Source: Actinomycetes bacterium
GTDB taxonomy: Bacteria; Actinomycetota; Acidimicrobiia; Acidimicrobiales; RAAP-2
NCBI GenBank assembly: GCA_021850345.1
Contig: JAJZMN010000265.1
Span: 1 to 13,074, forward strand
Direction of reading: 5' to 3'
DNA: 13,074 nucleotides
Part shown: piece by piece, positions 1 to 6,099 of the stretch
Layout: the number at the start of each line of letters is the position of its first letter
How positions within the stretch are numbered: position 1 is the first letter of the stretch
Notes under the pieces: model-generated
What the model was told of the DNA's origin: nothing
Seen by the model: only the letters and a program-made list of their open reading frames with translations
Databases searched by the model: none
Made by a program: the position numbers and the translations under genes

Positions 1-1614
1 CTCGACCCGCTCGCCGCCGACGAGGGCGGGCACGGGGTCAGGGGCGCTGGCGGCGAGAGCCTCCATTGCGTCGGCAAGGACCCTCCGGTTGGCCGCCAGG
101 GAGAAGTCGGTGTCCGGGGCGTTGGCAAAGCGCGCTGGGCCCGCCTCCTCGCTGCGCGCCGGGTCTAGCGCCTCGGCCGCCCCGAGCGGGGGACCGCCGG
201 GGCGCGTCTCGTGGATCCGTCCCAACGTGGCGCGTCGCCGTGGCGGCCCCGGAGGTTCGTGGCGGTCCGCGACCGCGCGCCTGAAGCGCAACCGCTGGTC
301 CTCCCACGCCGGGGAGCCTGGCTCCAGTTCAGCCACGTGGGCGAGGAAGTTCTCCGGCTCGGTGTTCTCGTCGAAGCGCCGCACGAGATACGCGACGGCC
401 GACTCGAAGTCGTCCCGGCGGACCACGGGCGCATAGAGAAGGACGCCACCTGCCACGCGGCTGACGGCCTCGGCCTCGGCAACTGCCATGCCCTCGAGCA
501 TCTCGATCTCCACGCGACCGCCGCCCGCCTCGCGGTCGAGCGTCAACGCCCACGCGACGTCGAAGAGGTTGTGGCTCGCCACCCCGACACGGACCGCCCC
601 CGCGTTCTCGGGGTCGAGGGCCAGGTCGAGCATGCGTTTGTAGTTGGCGTCGACGTCAGCCTTCGTCGGGTATGGGGCCTGCTCCCAGCCGCGCAATTCG
701 GCCTCCACCCGCTCCATCGCGAGGTTTGCGCCCTTCACCAGGCGTACCCGGATCGACGCACCCGTGCGGGCATGGCGCTCGCGGGCGAACTCGCAGAGCC
801 GCTCGAGCACCTTCGTCGCATCGGGGAGGTAGGCCTGGAGCGCGATGCCTGCGTAGAGATCGGAGAACGGCGTCTCTTCTAGGAGCGACGTGAAGGCGTC
901 GACGGTCACCTGGAGGTCGCGGTACTCCTCCATGTCGAGGTTCACCAGCTTCGGGGGATCGTGGCGCGCCGCGACCTCGAGGATCGGTCGGAGACGCTCG
1001 CGGACCTCTCGGAGGCTCTGCTCGTACGCCAGCACGTCGAGCTGGGAGTAGAGCGCCGAGAGCTTCACCGAGACGCAGTCCACGTCGGGGCGCTCGAGGA
1101 GGCTCGTGACGAGGCGGGCACGTTCCCGGGCCTGGCGCTCGCCGAGCACGGCCTCGCCCAGCAGGTTCACGTTGAGCCGCATGCCCTGGGCCCGCCGACG
1201 GAGGAGGTGCCGTCGGAGGGGCCCCGCTTCGGCGGGGAGCACGAGGCCGGCGAGCTCATGGCGCAGCCGCGCCGTCGCGAGCGCGACGACCGTCGCGGGG
1301 ACCACGGGCGCGAGCAGGCTCGCCAGACGTAGCGCCAGGCGGTCCGTGGAACCCGCCATCGCCGGAGACGGGTACGTGCGGACCAGGTCGCCGAGCCGGG
1401 CGGCCGCACGCCGGGGTGTGCGGATCCGCAGCACCTGATCGGTGAGCTCGAGGAGGAAGTCGCGGCTCGCCTGGTCGGTGACGACGGCCGCGATCCGCTG
1501 TCGCCGTCGCCGCTCGCCTGGCGACATGTGCGCGCGCGCCTCGCGGAGCAGCGCAGCGGCCAGCGCTTCGGCGTCGTCGCAGCGCGCCTCGTCTTCGCAA
1601 GAGAGCTCTCGCAC
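1..1614 (-). CDS. putA: Bifunctional proline dehydrogenase / P5C dehydrogenase (PutA), C-terminal part cut by window edge
   Basis: PutA oxidises proline to P5C with FAD, then P5C to glutamate with NAD+. I translated the minus strand directly; the frame is open to the left edge, giving 538 residues. The proline dehydrogenase barrel spans about residues 140-455. It contains GMRLNVNLLGEAVLG (about 143), IALQAYLPDATKV, RLVKGANLAMER, VGVASHNLFDVAW and the substrate-binding arginine pair in YLVRRFDENTEPENF (R412, R413). After it, FANAPDTDFSLAANRR (about 495) is the usual lead-in to the aldehyde dehydrogenase half, so the gene continues beyond position 1. An in-frame stop (TGA, 1633-1635) limits the start. 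GTG 1614 is the first usable codon; ATG 1527 (MSPGERRR) is an alternative, and neither has a clear Shine-Dalgarno. The start lies 18 bp behind the transporter gene, suggesting coupled expression. Family call is firm; the exact start is not. Confidence 0.93.
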   Translation of the reverse strand, partial: MRELSCEDEARCDDAEALAAALLREARAHMSPGERRRRQRIAAVVTDQASRDFLLELTDQVLRIRTPRRAAARLGDLVRTYPSPAMAGSTDRLALRLASLLAPVVPATVVALATARLRHELAGLVLPAEAGPLRRHLLRRRAQGMRLNVNLLGEAVLGERQARERARLVTSLLERPDVDCVSVKLSALYSQLDVLAYEQSLREVRERLRPILEVAARHDPPKLVNLDMEEYRDLQVTVDAFTSLLEETPFSDLYAGIALQAYLPDATKVLERLCEFARERHARTGASIRVRLVKGANLAMERVEAELRGWEQAPYPTKADVDANYKRMLDLALDPENAGAVRVGVASHNLFDVAWALTLDREAGGGRVEIEMLEGMAVAEAEAVSRVAGGVLLYAPVVRRDDFESAVAYLVRRFDENTEPENFLAHVAELEPGSPAWEDQRLRFRRAVADRHEPPGPPRRRATLGRIHETRPGGPPLGAAEALDPARSEEAGPARFANAPDTDFSLAANRRVLADAMEALAASAPDPVPALVGGERVE

Positions 1615-1632
1615 CGCATGAACCGTACTGGC

Positions 1633-2682
1633 TCAGGGCGCGGGCACGGCGCCCGGTCCGCCGTCACCGCGGCCGGAAGCGGGTTCGGCGGTTCCGCTCC
1701 CGGCCGCACGCGCGTCCGCACCAGCAGGCACGTCTGCACCAGGTGGTGTTGCCGTGCGCGCCCTGCCTGCCGCGCGTGCGGGAAGCGCGCGAAGTGCGGG
1801 ACGCGCGGGACGCGCCGGACGTCCGGAGGGACGCCGTGGAGGGCGGGAGGCGAGGTAGCAGCCGCCGAGGATGAGGACGAAGCCGATCGCCGTCGCCGGC
1901 CCGAAGGGCTCGCCGAGGACCGTCACCCCGAGGACGACGGCAACTGCCGGGTTCACGTAGGTCACGAGCGTTGCCCGCATGGCGCCGACCTCATTGATGA
2001 GCGCGAAGAAGAGGAGGAAGGCGATGATCGTGCACACCACGGTGAGGGCGATCGCGGATTCGACGACGGACCCCGAGAGCGGCTTCGACGGCAGGTCGAG
2101 CATGGCCCAGGGTGCGTACCCGATCGCACACAGCAGCACCGACCACGCGATGACACCGATCGGCGGCACGCCACGCAACCGGTGGTCGACCACCCAGGGG
2201 CCGAGGGCGTAGCCGATGACGACCGCGAGCATCGAAAGAAGCGAGAGCAGCTGGGAGCCCGCGACGGAGAAACCGACGAGCACGCCGACGCCTGCGATGC
2301 CGACCACGATCCCGGCCATCCGCCGCAGGTCCACACTGTCCGAGCCGGTGAGGGCGGCAACGACCGCGGCGACGAGCGGGACCGCCGCGACCAGCAGCCC
2401 ACTGAGCGAGCTGGGGAGGTGCCGCTCGGCGTTGAAGAGGAACACCCAAGGCACGGCGAGCTCCGCGAGCGTGTAAAGGAGGACGGCCCGCCAGCGGCGG
2501 ATCGCGGGAACGAGCGCTCCTCGAGCAGCCGCAAGCGGCACGAGCACGAGCGACGCACCGCCCGTGCGGATGAACACGAGCAACGGCGGGCTGATCTCGC
2601 GGACCGAGACCCTGATGAGCAGGTATGGCAGACCCCAGACGACGCCGACGGCGACGAAGTAGGCCCACCCGCGGCGAGTCAT
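1633..2682 (-). CDS. DMT-superfamily (EamA) transporter with long Ala/Pro-rich C-terminal tail
   Basis: 349 residues. The first ~280 form about ten hydrophobic segments in two halves, typical of EamA/DMT permeases. The N-terminal WGLPYLLIRVSV and the second-half signature VNPAVAVVLGVTVLGEPFG are both visible. Substrate cannot be read from sequence; members move amino acids, metabolites or drugs. A role with proline or a related amine is possible because the next gene is putA, but that is inference from position. The last ~65 residues are a low-complexity Pro/Ala/Arg/Gly tail (RRPSGRPARPARPALRALP and onward) that ordinary EamA proteins lack. It may be a cytoplasmic extension or read-out of GC-rich sequence past the ancestral stop. 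ATG 2682 has no obvious ribosome site and follows the upstream stop by 22 bp, again suggesting coupling. Confidence 0.88.
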   Translation of the reverse strand: MTRRGWAYFVAVGVVWGLPYLLIRVSVREISPPLLVFIRTGGASLVLVPLAAARGALVPAIRRWRAVLLYTLAELAVPWVFLFNAERHLPSSLSGLLVAAVPLVAAVVAALTGSDSVDLRRMAGIVVGIAGVGVLVGFSVAGSQLLSLLSMLAVVIGYALGPWVVDHRLRGVPPIGVIAWSVLLCAIGYAPWAMLDLPSKPLSGSVVESAIALTVVCTIIAFLLFFALINEVGAMRATLVTYVNPAVAVVLGVTVLGEPFGPATAIGFVLILGGCYLASRPPRRPSGRPARPARPALRALPARAAGRARTATPPGADVPAGADARAAGSGTAEPASGRGDGGPGAVPAP

Positions 2683-2704
2683 CGCACGGGTGCGCGCGGA
2701 GCGT

Positions 2705-3175
2705 TCAGCTGCGCGCGCGCGGCGCTTGGAACCGGGCGACGGAGAAGCCGAACAGCACCGGGATGTCCACCGCGAACACGAGAAGCGACAGCGTGAGCAG
2801 CACCAGCATCGTTCCGCGGGTCCCGTCGTAGACGAAGACGTACTCGAGTATCCCGGCGATCACGGCGTATGCGAGCAGGGCCCACTTCACGACGAGGAAG
2901 AACGTGTCCCAGGCGAAGCGCCTCAGGCCTGCCACCAGGACGACCGCAACGAGCAGCGTGGCACCCGCCGCGGCGACGAGGCCGACCGCAGGTGCGAGTG
3001 GCGCCCGTCGCGGCAGGTACGACGCGAGGTAGATCCCGCTCACGAGCACGAGCGCCATCGAGGTCACGCACACGAGCGGGATCGGCGGCCTGCTCGCGGA
3101 CTCCACTTCAGCCGCAGACCTCGCCCCGCCGGCAAGGGTGCCGTCCGCGGCCGGCGGAAGTTGGTCGACGTCCAT
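2705..3175 (-). CDS. Small four-helix membrane protein, function unknown
   Basis: 156 residues. After a polar N-terminus of about 35 residues (MDVDQLPPAADGTLAGG...) there are four clear hydrophobic segments: around IPLVCVTSMALVLVSGIYL, GLVAAAGATLLVAVVLVAGL, FLVVKWALLAYAVIAGILEY and MLVLLTLSLLVFAVDIPVLF. I do not recognise the family. The frame is open far upstream, but the start at ATG 3175 is well supported: GGAGAG lies 6 nt ahead and directly follows the TGA of the preceding gene (3187-3189). The gap to that gene is 11 bp, so the two membrane proteins are almost certainly co-translated and may form a complex. No catalytic or metal-binding motif stands out. Confidence 0.75.
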   Translation of the reverse strand: MDVDQLPPAADGTLAGGARSAAEVESASRPPIPLVCVTSMALVLVSGIYLASYLPRRAPLAPAVGLVAAAGATLLVAVVLVAGLRRFAWDTFFLVVKWALLAYAVIAGILEYVFVYDGTRGTMLVLLTLSLLVFAVDIPVLFGFSVARFQAPRARS

Positions 3176-3186
3176 GTCCGCTCTCC

Positions 3187-3828
3187 TCACCCCGTCGCGA
3201 GACGGGTCATGATGACGAGGGTCGCCACCTGCATCGCGCCGGTGACGCCGGCCGCGTAGATGAACCGCCGCATGAGCCTTCCGATCAGCTCGCCGTCGGG
3301 TCGGGGCTTGCGGAGCTCGAAGAGCACCGCCAGGTTGGCGGGCTCGAGCACCCCGATGGCGACGATGGTCATGACGGCCACGACCACGAAGGAGGCAACC
3401 ACCCATCCGTGGTCCGGGTAGGCGGCTGAAAGATTCCCGAGATGGCGGGCGAGCTGCCAGCCTGATCCCATCGTGCAGATCACCAGGGTCGGCATCAGCA
3501 CGACCATCTTCGGCATGAGGCGCTTGGAGAACTCCACGCGGGCGGGGATCGGCATCTTGGCCATGATCGGACCGATGAGGAACCCCAGGAACAGGTCGAT
3601 CGCCGTCCACAACGCCCCGGCGGCGACGTGGAAGAAGTCGAGCGCCCACAGCCAGTTGCCGGCGATCGCGATCACGAGGGCCACGAGCACCGCCGCCACG
3701 ACCGGCAGCGCGCGCAAAGGCACGACCGGCGGCAGGGTCTCCGGCCCGGCGGTCGCAGGCGTCTGCGTCGCGGCGGTGGGTGCCGCGGTCACCCCACTTG
3801 GCGCAGTGTCTGGCGTGGTGAGCGCCAC
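3187..3828 (-). CDS. Integral membrane protein with conserved-looking His in a membrane helix, function unknown
   Basis: About 213 residues: a Thr/Ala/Pro-rich N-terminus (~40), then about five hydrophobic segments. One contains FFHVAAGALWTAIDLFLGF, a His-x3-Gly-x2-Trp arrangement loosely like heme- or copper-linked CopD-type membrane helices; that resemblance is suggestive only. Others are MVVLMPTLVICTMGSGWQLA, WVVASFVVVAVMTIVAIGVL and IYAAGVTGAMQVATLVIMT. The frame can begin at GTG 3834, but the ribosome site GGGAGG (3835-3840) would then touch the start codon. GTG 3828, 6 nt downstream of it, is the better choice. This is the first gene of the leftward run, followed 11 bp later by the four-helix protein. 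I cannot assign a function. Confidence 0.75.
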   Translation of the reverse strand: MALTTPDTAPSGVTAAPTAATQTPATAGPETLPPVVPLRALPVVAAVLVALVIAIAGNWLWALDFFHVAAGALWTAIDLFLGFLIGPIMAKMPIPARVEFSKRLMPKMVVLMPTLVICTMGSGWQLARHLGNLSAAYPDHGWVVASFVVVAVMTIVAIGVLEPANLAVLFELRKPRPDGELIGRLMRRFIYAAGVTGAMQVATLVIMTRLATG

Positions 3829-3834
3829 CTTCAC

Positions 3835-3840
3835 CCTCCC
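3835..3840 (-). promoter_or_regulatory. Ribosome binding site that decides the start of the 3187-3828 gene
   Basis: On the minus strand the sequence GGGAGG is followed by GTGAAGGTG. The first GTG (3834) directly abuts the site, leaving no spacer. The second GTG (3828) sits 6 nt away, a normal distance, so it is preferred. Confidence 0.55.
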
Positions 3841-3939
3841 TCTGCAGGCGCTCCTTCTCGCCGACGCCCATCAGGCATGGCGGAGCGTGGGACCGGATGC
3901 AACGATACACAGCGAGAACGCAGGCCGTGAGGAGGGCGG

Positions 3940-4752
3940 ATGACAGGAGCTTCCCCGGATCTCGACGGCTGCCGCGTCGTCGTGACCGGCGCGACCAGCG
4001 GGCTCGGTGCCGCGATGGCGGCGGCGCTGGTCGGCGCGGGAGCTTCGGTCGGCGTCGCAGCCCGCCCCGGGCCGCGGCTGGAAGAGGCGGTGGAGCGCCT
4101 CGGCGGGTCCACAGCCGCGGTGGCGTTGCCGATGGACGTGCGCGACGCGGGTGCCGTGACGCTTGCCCTGCGAGAGGCGATCCTCCGCCTCGGCGGGGTG
4201 GACATGGTCGTGAACAACGCCGGGATCGGGATGCGGACCGTGAACCCCCGCTTCTTCGAGCTTGCCCAGCCGTTCTTCGAGGTCGAGCCTCCCGCCTTCG
4301 ACGACGTGGTCGCGACGAACCTCCGAGGGTACTTCCTTGTGGCCCGTGCCTTCTCGTTGCACTTCCTCGAGCAGGGGAGGGGCCGCTTCGTGAACGTGTC
4401 CGTCAACCGGGAGACGATGACCCGACGCGGCTTCGTGCCCTACGGCCCCTCGCGGGCCGCGTCGGAGTCGCTCAGCGCCATCATGACCGAGGACCTCCGT
4501 CCGTTCGGGATCGCGGTGAACGTGCTTCTCCCGGGGGGCGCGACGCAGAGTGGGATGATCCCCGAGGACCTGCCTCCCGAACGGCGGGACGCCCTCTTGC
4601 CGGCAGCCGTCATGGGACCGCCGGCGGTCTTCCTCGCGTCGTCGGAGGCGGAGGGGCTCACGGGGGCGAGGATCGTCGCGACGGAGTTCGAGCGCTGGCT
4701 CGCGCAGTACCGTGCGGGGCGCTCGGAGGGCCCGCCACGCGAGCCCTTCTAG
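3940..4752 (+). CDS. Short-chain dehydrogenase/reductase with YxxxR in place of YxxxK
   Basis: 270 residues, a usual length for a classical SDR oxidoreductase using NAD(P)(H). The Rossmann motif TGATSGLG is at residues 16-23, an acidic D66 follows the third strand (PMDV), NNAG is at 92-95 and the structural Asn at 127. The catalytic Ser is S154 (VNVS) and Tyr is Y168 (PYGPSR). The residue expected to be the catalytic Lys (172) is Arg, so activity may be altered or lost. The basic residue after the first strand pair (AARPG, R42) hints at NADP preference, which is weak evidence. ATG 3940 has a strong ribosome site, GAGGAGGG at 3929-3936. The gene diverges from the membrane-protein operon and is followed after 57 bp by the phosphatase gene. 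Substrate unknown. Confidence 0.92.
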   Translation: MTGASPDLDGCRVVVTGATSGLGAAMAAALVGAGASVGVAARPGPRLEEAVERLGGSTAAVALPMDVRDAGAVTLALREAILRLGGVDMVVNNAGIGMRTVNPRFFELAQPFFEVEPPAFDDVVATNLRGYFLVARAFSLHFLEQGRGRFVNVSVNRETMTRRGFVPYGPSRAASESLSAIMTEDLRPFGIAVNVLLPGGATQSGMIPEDLPPERRDALLPAAVMGPPAVFLASSEAEGLTGARIVATEFERWLAQYRAGRSEGPPREPF

Positions 4753-4797
4753 CGGCGGTGCGCCGGCACGGGCATCCTGACGCCTCGACGCGTCGCC

Positions 4798-4803
4798 TAA
4801 CGT
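4798..4803 (+). promoter_or_regulatory. Candidate -10 box of a leaderless promoter for the histidine phosphatase
   Basis: TAACGT fits the actinobacterial TANNNT -10 pattern. It ends exactly 6 nt before GTG 4810, and that start has no Shine-Dalgarno. A weak -35-like CTGACG lies at 4777-4782 with a 15-nt spacer. The same -10-to-GTG distance occurs at 7551-7563. Confidence 0.45.
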
Positions 4804-4809
4804 CTCTCC

Positions 4810-5316
4810 GTGGACCTGCTGCTGGTGCGGCACGCGCACGCCGGGACCAAGGACCGCTGGGAAGGCGACGACCGGCTCCGTCCCCTGAGCCAACGCGGAC
4901 GTGCAGAGGCACTCGCCCTCGTCGACCTGATCCTCTCCTACGGGCCGAAGCAGGTCGTCACCAGTCCACTTCTCCGCTGCGTCCAGACGGTCGAGCCGCT
5001 CGCGCGGCGACTCGGTCTGCCGATCGAGCAGTCCGAGTCCCTCGGCCCCCAAGGGGATGCCGACGCTGCGCGGCTGCTGCGGACGTTGGCCCTGGCGCCG
5101 CACGCGGTCGTGGTCTGCACGCACGGTGAGACGATCGAAGCGCTCCAACGTCGGCTCGGACGACCGGGAAAGGGCTTCGGACCCGGGAGCGCCCACGAGA
5201 AGGGCTCGGTCTGGCTCCTTCGCTCGAGCGGTGGACGCTTCAGCTCGGCGATCTACCTCCCTCCGGGAAACGGCCATCGAGCAGCCGAAAGCCTCGAGGA
5301 CCCCTCGAGAGTCTGA
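4810..5316 (+). CDS. SixA-like histidine phosphatase (phosphoglycerate mutase superfamily)
   Basis: 168 residues, close to the size of SixA-type enzymes, which remove phosphate from phosphohistidine or small phosphate esters through a histidine intermediate. The signature LLLVRHAHAG gives R7 and the nucleophile H8. The second arginine is R56 in TSPLLRCVQT, and the second histidine H105 is in VVVCTHGET. An acidic candidate, E76, sits in SESLG. The protein is soluble, with no signal peptide. GTG 4810 is the first codon before the RHA motif and is probably read from a leaderless transcript. The last ~20 residues (NGHRAAESLEDPSRV) are polar and not part of the fold. Nothing in the context identifies a histidine-kinase partner, so the substrate is unknown. 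Confidence 0.88.
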   Translation: MDLLLVRHAHAGTKDRWEGDDRLRPLSQRGRAEALALVDLILSYGPKQVVTSPLLRCVQTVEPLARRLGLPIEQSESLGPQGDADAARLLRTLALAPHAVVVCTHGETIEALQRRLGRPGKGFGPGSAHEKGSVWLLRSSGGRFSSAIYLPPGNGHRAAESLEDPSRV

Positions 5317-5341
5317 CGGCCAGACGGTCGAGCCGAGCCTA

Positions 5342-5454
5342 TGGTGTCCCTGGCGCCATGGTGTCCTGGCGCCATGGCGCCATGGTGTCCTGGCGGGCCT
5401 TGGTGTCCTTGTGGGCCCTGGTGTCCTTGTGGGCCCTAATGTCCTTGTGGGCCC
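5342..5454. repeat. Tandem 16-18 bp repeats between convergent genes
   Basis: Three 18-bp copies of TGGTGTCCTTGTGGGCCC lie at 5401-5418, 5419-5436 and 5437-5454; the third begins TAA instead of TGG. They are preceded by shorter relatives at 5342-5358, 5359-5374, 5375-5382 (half unit) and 5383-5400. The array sits at the junction of the phosphatase (ends 5316) and the PASTA gene (ends 5436). The variant base pair in the third copy creates the PASTA stop codon (TAG on the minus strand, 5436-5438). There are no spacers, so it is not a CRISPR array. Confidence 0.9.
5367..5382. terminator. 16-bp perfect palindrome in the convergent junction, possible bidirectional terminator
   Basis: TGGCGCCATGGCGCCA is its own reverse complement and is flanked on both sides by TGGTGTCC-type repeat copies. 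It lies between two genes that end towards each other. No T-run follows, so intrinsic termination is uncertain. Confidence 0.35.
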
Positions 5455-6056
5455 TCCGCCCACGGAGGTCCCTTTCCCTGGGGAGTCGCGCGTGCGCGCC
5501 CGCGACCGGGAGGTGAGGACGAGACGACGACGGCGTCCACGCTCGCCGGGGAGGCAAACGGCCGCATCCACCCGGCCGAGGCGCCCGAGTGGTGAAGAGC
5601 GGTGCGGCGGGCGACCGCGAGCGCGACGACGGTCCCTTCCTTCAGGCGGCCCGCCGGGGTGAACATGACGACGCGGCCCGCGTCCCCTGCCGGAAGGGCC
5701 AGGGCCAATTGCGCCGCGCGCAGGCTGTCTCTCCTCAGCGCCGATATGGCTGCCGCATAGGAAAGCCCGTCGAGGCTCCCCGGCGGTAGGACGACGTAGC
5801 CGGAGGCGACCGTGAGCTGGACGCGGGTGCCCGGCTTGACCCGCGTGCCCGCTCGCGGGTGCTGGCCGACGACGAGGTTCGCGCCGGCCCCGGCGACGTC
5901 GACGACACGATCCGTCGTCTTCAGGTGCGCGTCGGAAAGCGCAGAGCGGGCGCCGCGCTGGAGGCGGTCCCGCACGTTGGGGACCCGCACGGTCGCCGGC
6001 GCCGCCCCCGCCGTGAGCCCGAGACCCGTCACCGCCACGACGACGGCGGCGATCAT
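5436..6056 (-). CDS. Membrane-anchored PASTA-domain protein, probably the extracellular half of a PknB-type kinase
   Basis: About 206 residues from ATG 6056; TTG 6083 (LPHGRAATAM) is an alternative and neither has a ribosome site. A hydrophobic segment (MIAAVVVAVTGLGLTAGAA) is followed by one clear PASTA domain, from VRVPNVRDRLQRGARSAL to GTRVKPGTRVQLTVASG. A weaker second repeat runs from YVVLPPGSLDGLSYAAAISA to GTVVALAVA. PASTA domains bind peptidoglycan fragments outside the cell and normally form the sensor of PknB/PrkC kinases. The frame stays open upstream through a basic stretch (STRDRRRRRLPHGR), just as in the juxtamembrane part of such kinases. It lines up with the kinase gene if one G is removed at 6139-6145. 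The C-terminus runs into the 18-bp repeats and stops at a repeat variant. An independent lipoprotein-like gene is less likely. Confidence 0.75.
   Translation of the reverse strand: MIAAVVVAVTGLGLTAGAAPATVRVPNVRDRLQRGARSALSDAHLKTTDRVVDVAGAGANLVVGQHPRAGTRVKPGTRVQLTVASGYVVLPPGSLDGLSYAAAISALRRDSLRAAQLALALPAGDAGRVVMFTPAGRLKEGTVVALAVARRTALHHSGASAGWMRPFASPASVDAVVVSSSPPGRGRARATPQGKGPPWAEGPQGH
5453..5468 (-). terminator. Small GC hairpin inside the 3' end of the PASTA frame
   Basis: CCTCCG and CGGAGG form a perfect 6-bp stem around a 4-nt loop (CCCA). It lies just inside the end of the PASTA coding region on the minus strand and abuts the repeat array. No U-tract is present; the role is uncertain. 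Confidence 0.25.
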
Positions 6057-6099
6057 CGCCGTCGCCGCGCGGCCATGCGGCAAGCGCCGCCGACGCCGA

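Noticed and set aside
211..882. Open plus-strand frame of 223 codons
   Set aside because: It is the antisense of the PutA proline dehydrogenase domain, which shows all family motifs on the minus strand.
1528..2796. Long plus-strand frame (422 codons) rich in Asp, Glu, Arg and His
   Set aside because: It is antisense to the EamA transporter; the repetitive charged composition is what antisense of hydrophobic GC-rich codons gives.
3835..3939. Promoter pair in the divergent gap (for example TATCGT on the minus strand near 3905)
   Set aside because: A -10-like hexamer is visible but I found no matching -35 on either strand, so I did not list it as a feature.
5342..5454. Possible CRISPR array
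   Set aside because: Units are 16-18 bp, directly adjacent and without spacers; no cas genes nearby.
3871..5571. Minus-strand frame of 566 codons across the SDR and phosphatase region
   Set aside because: Both plus-strand genes there have clear motifs; the minus frame has no recognisable domain and is open because of GC content.
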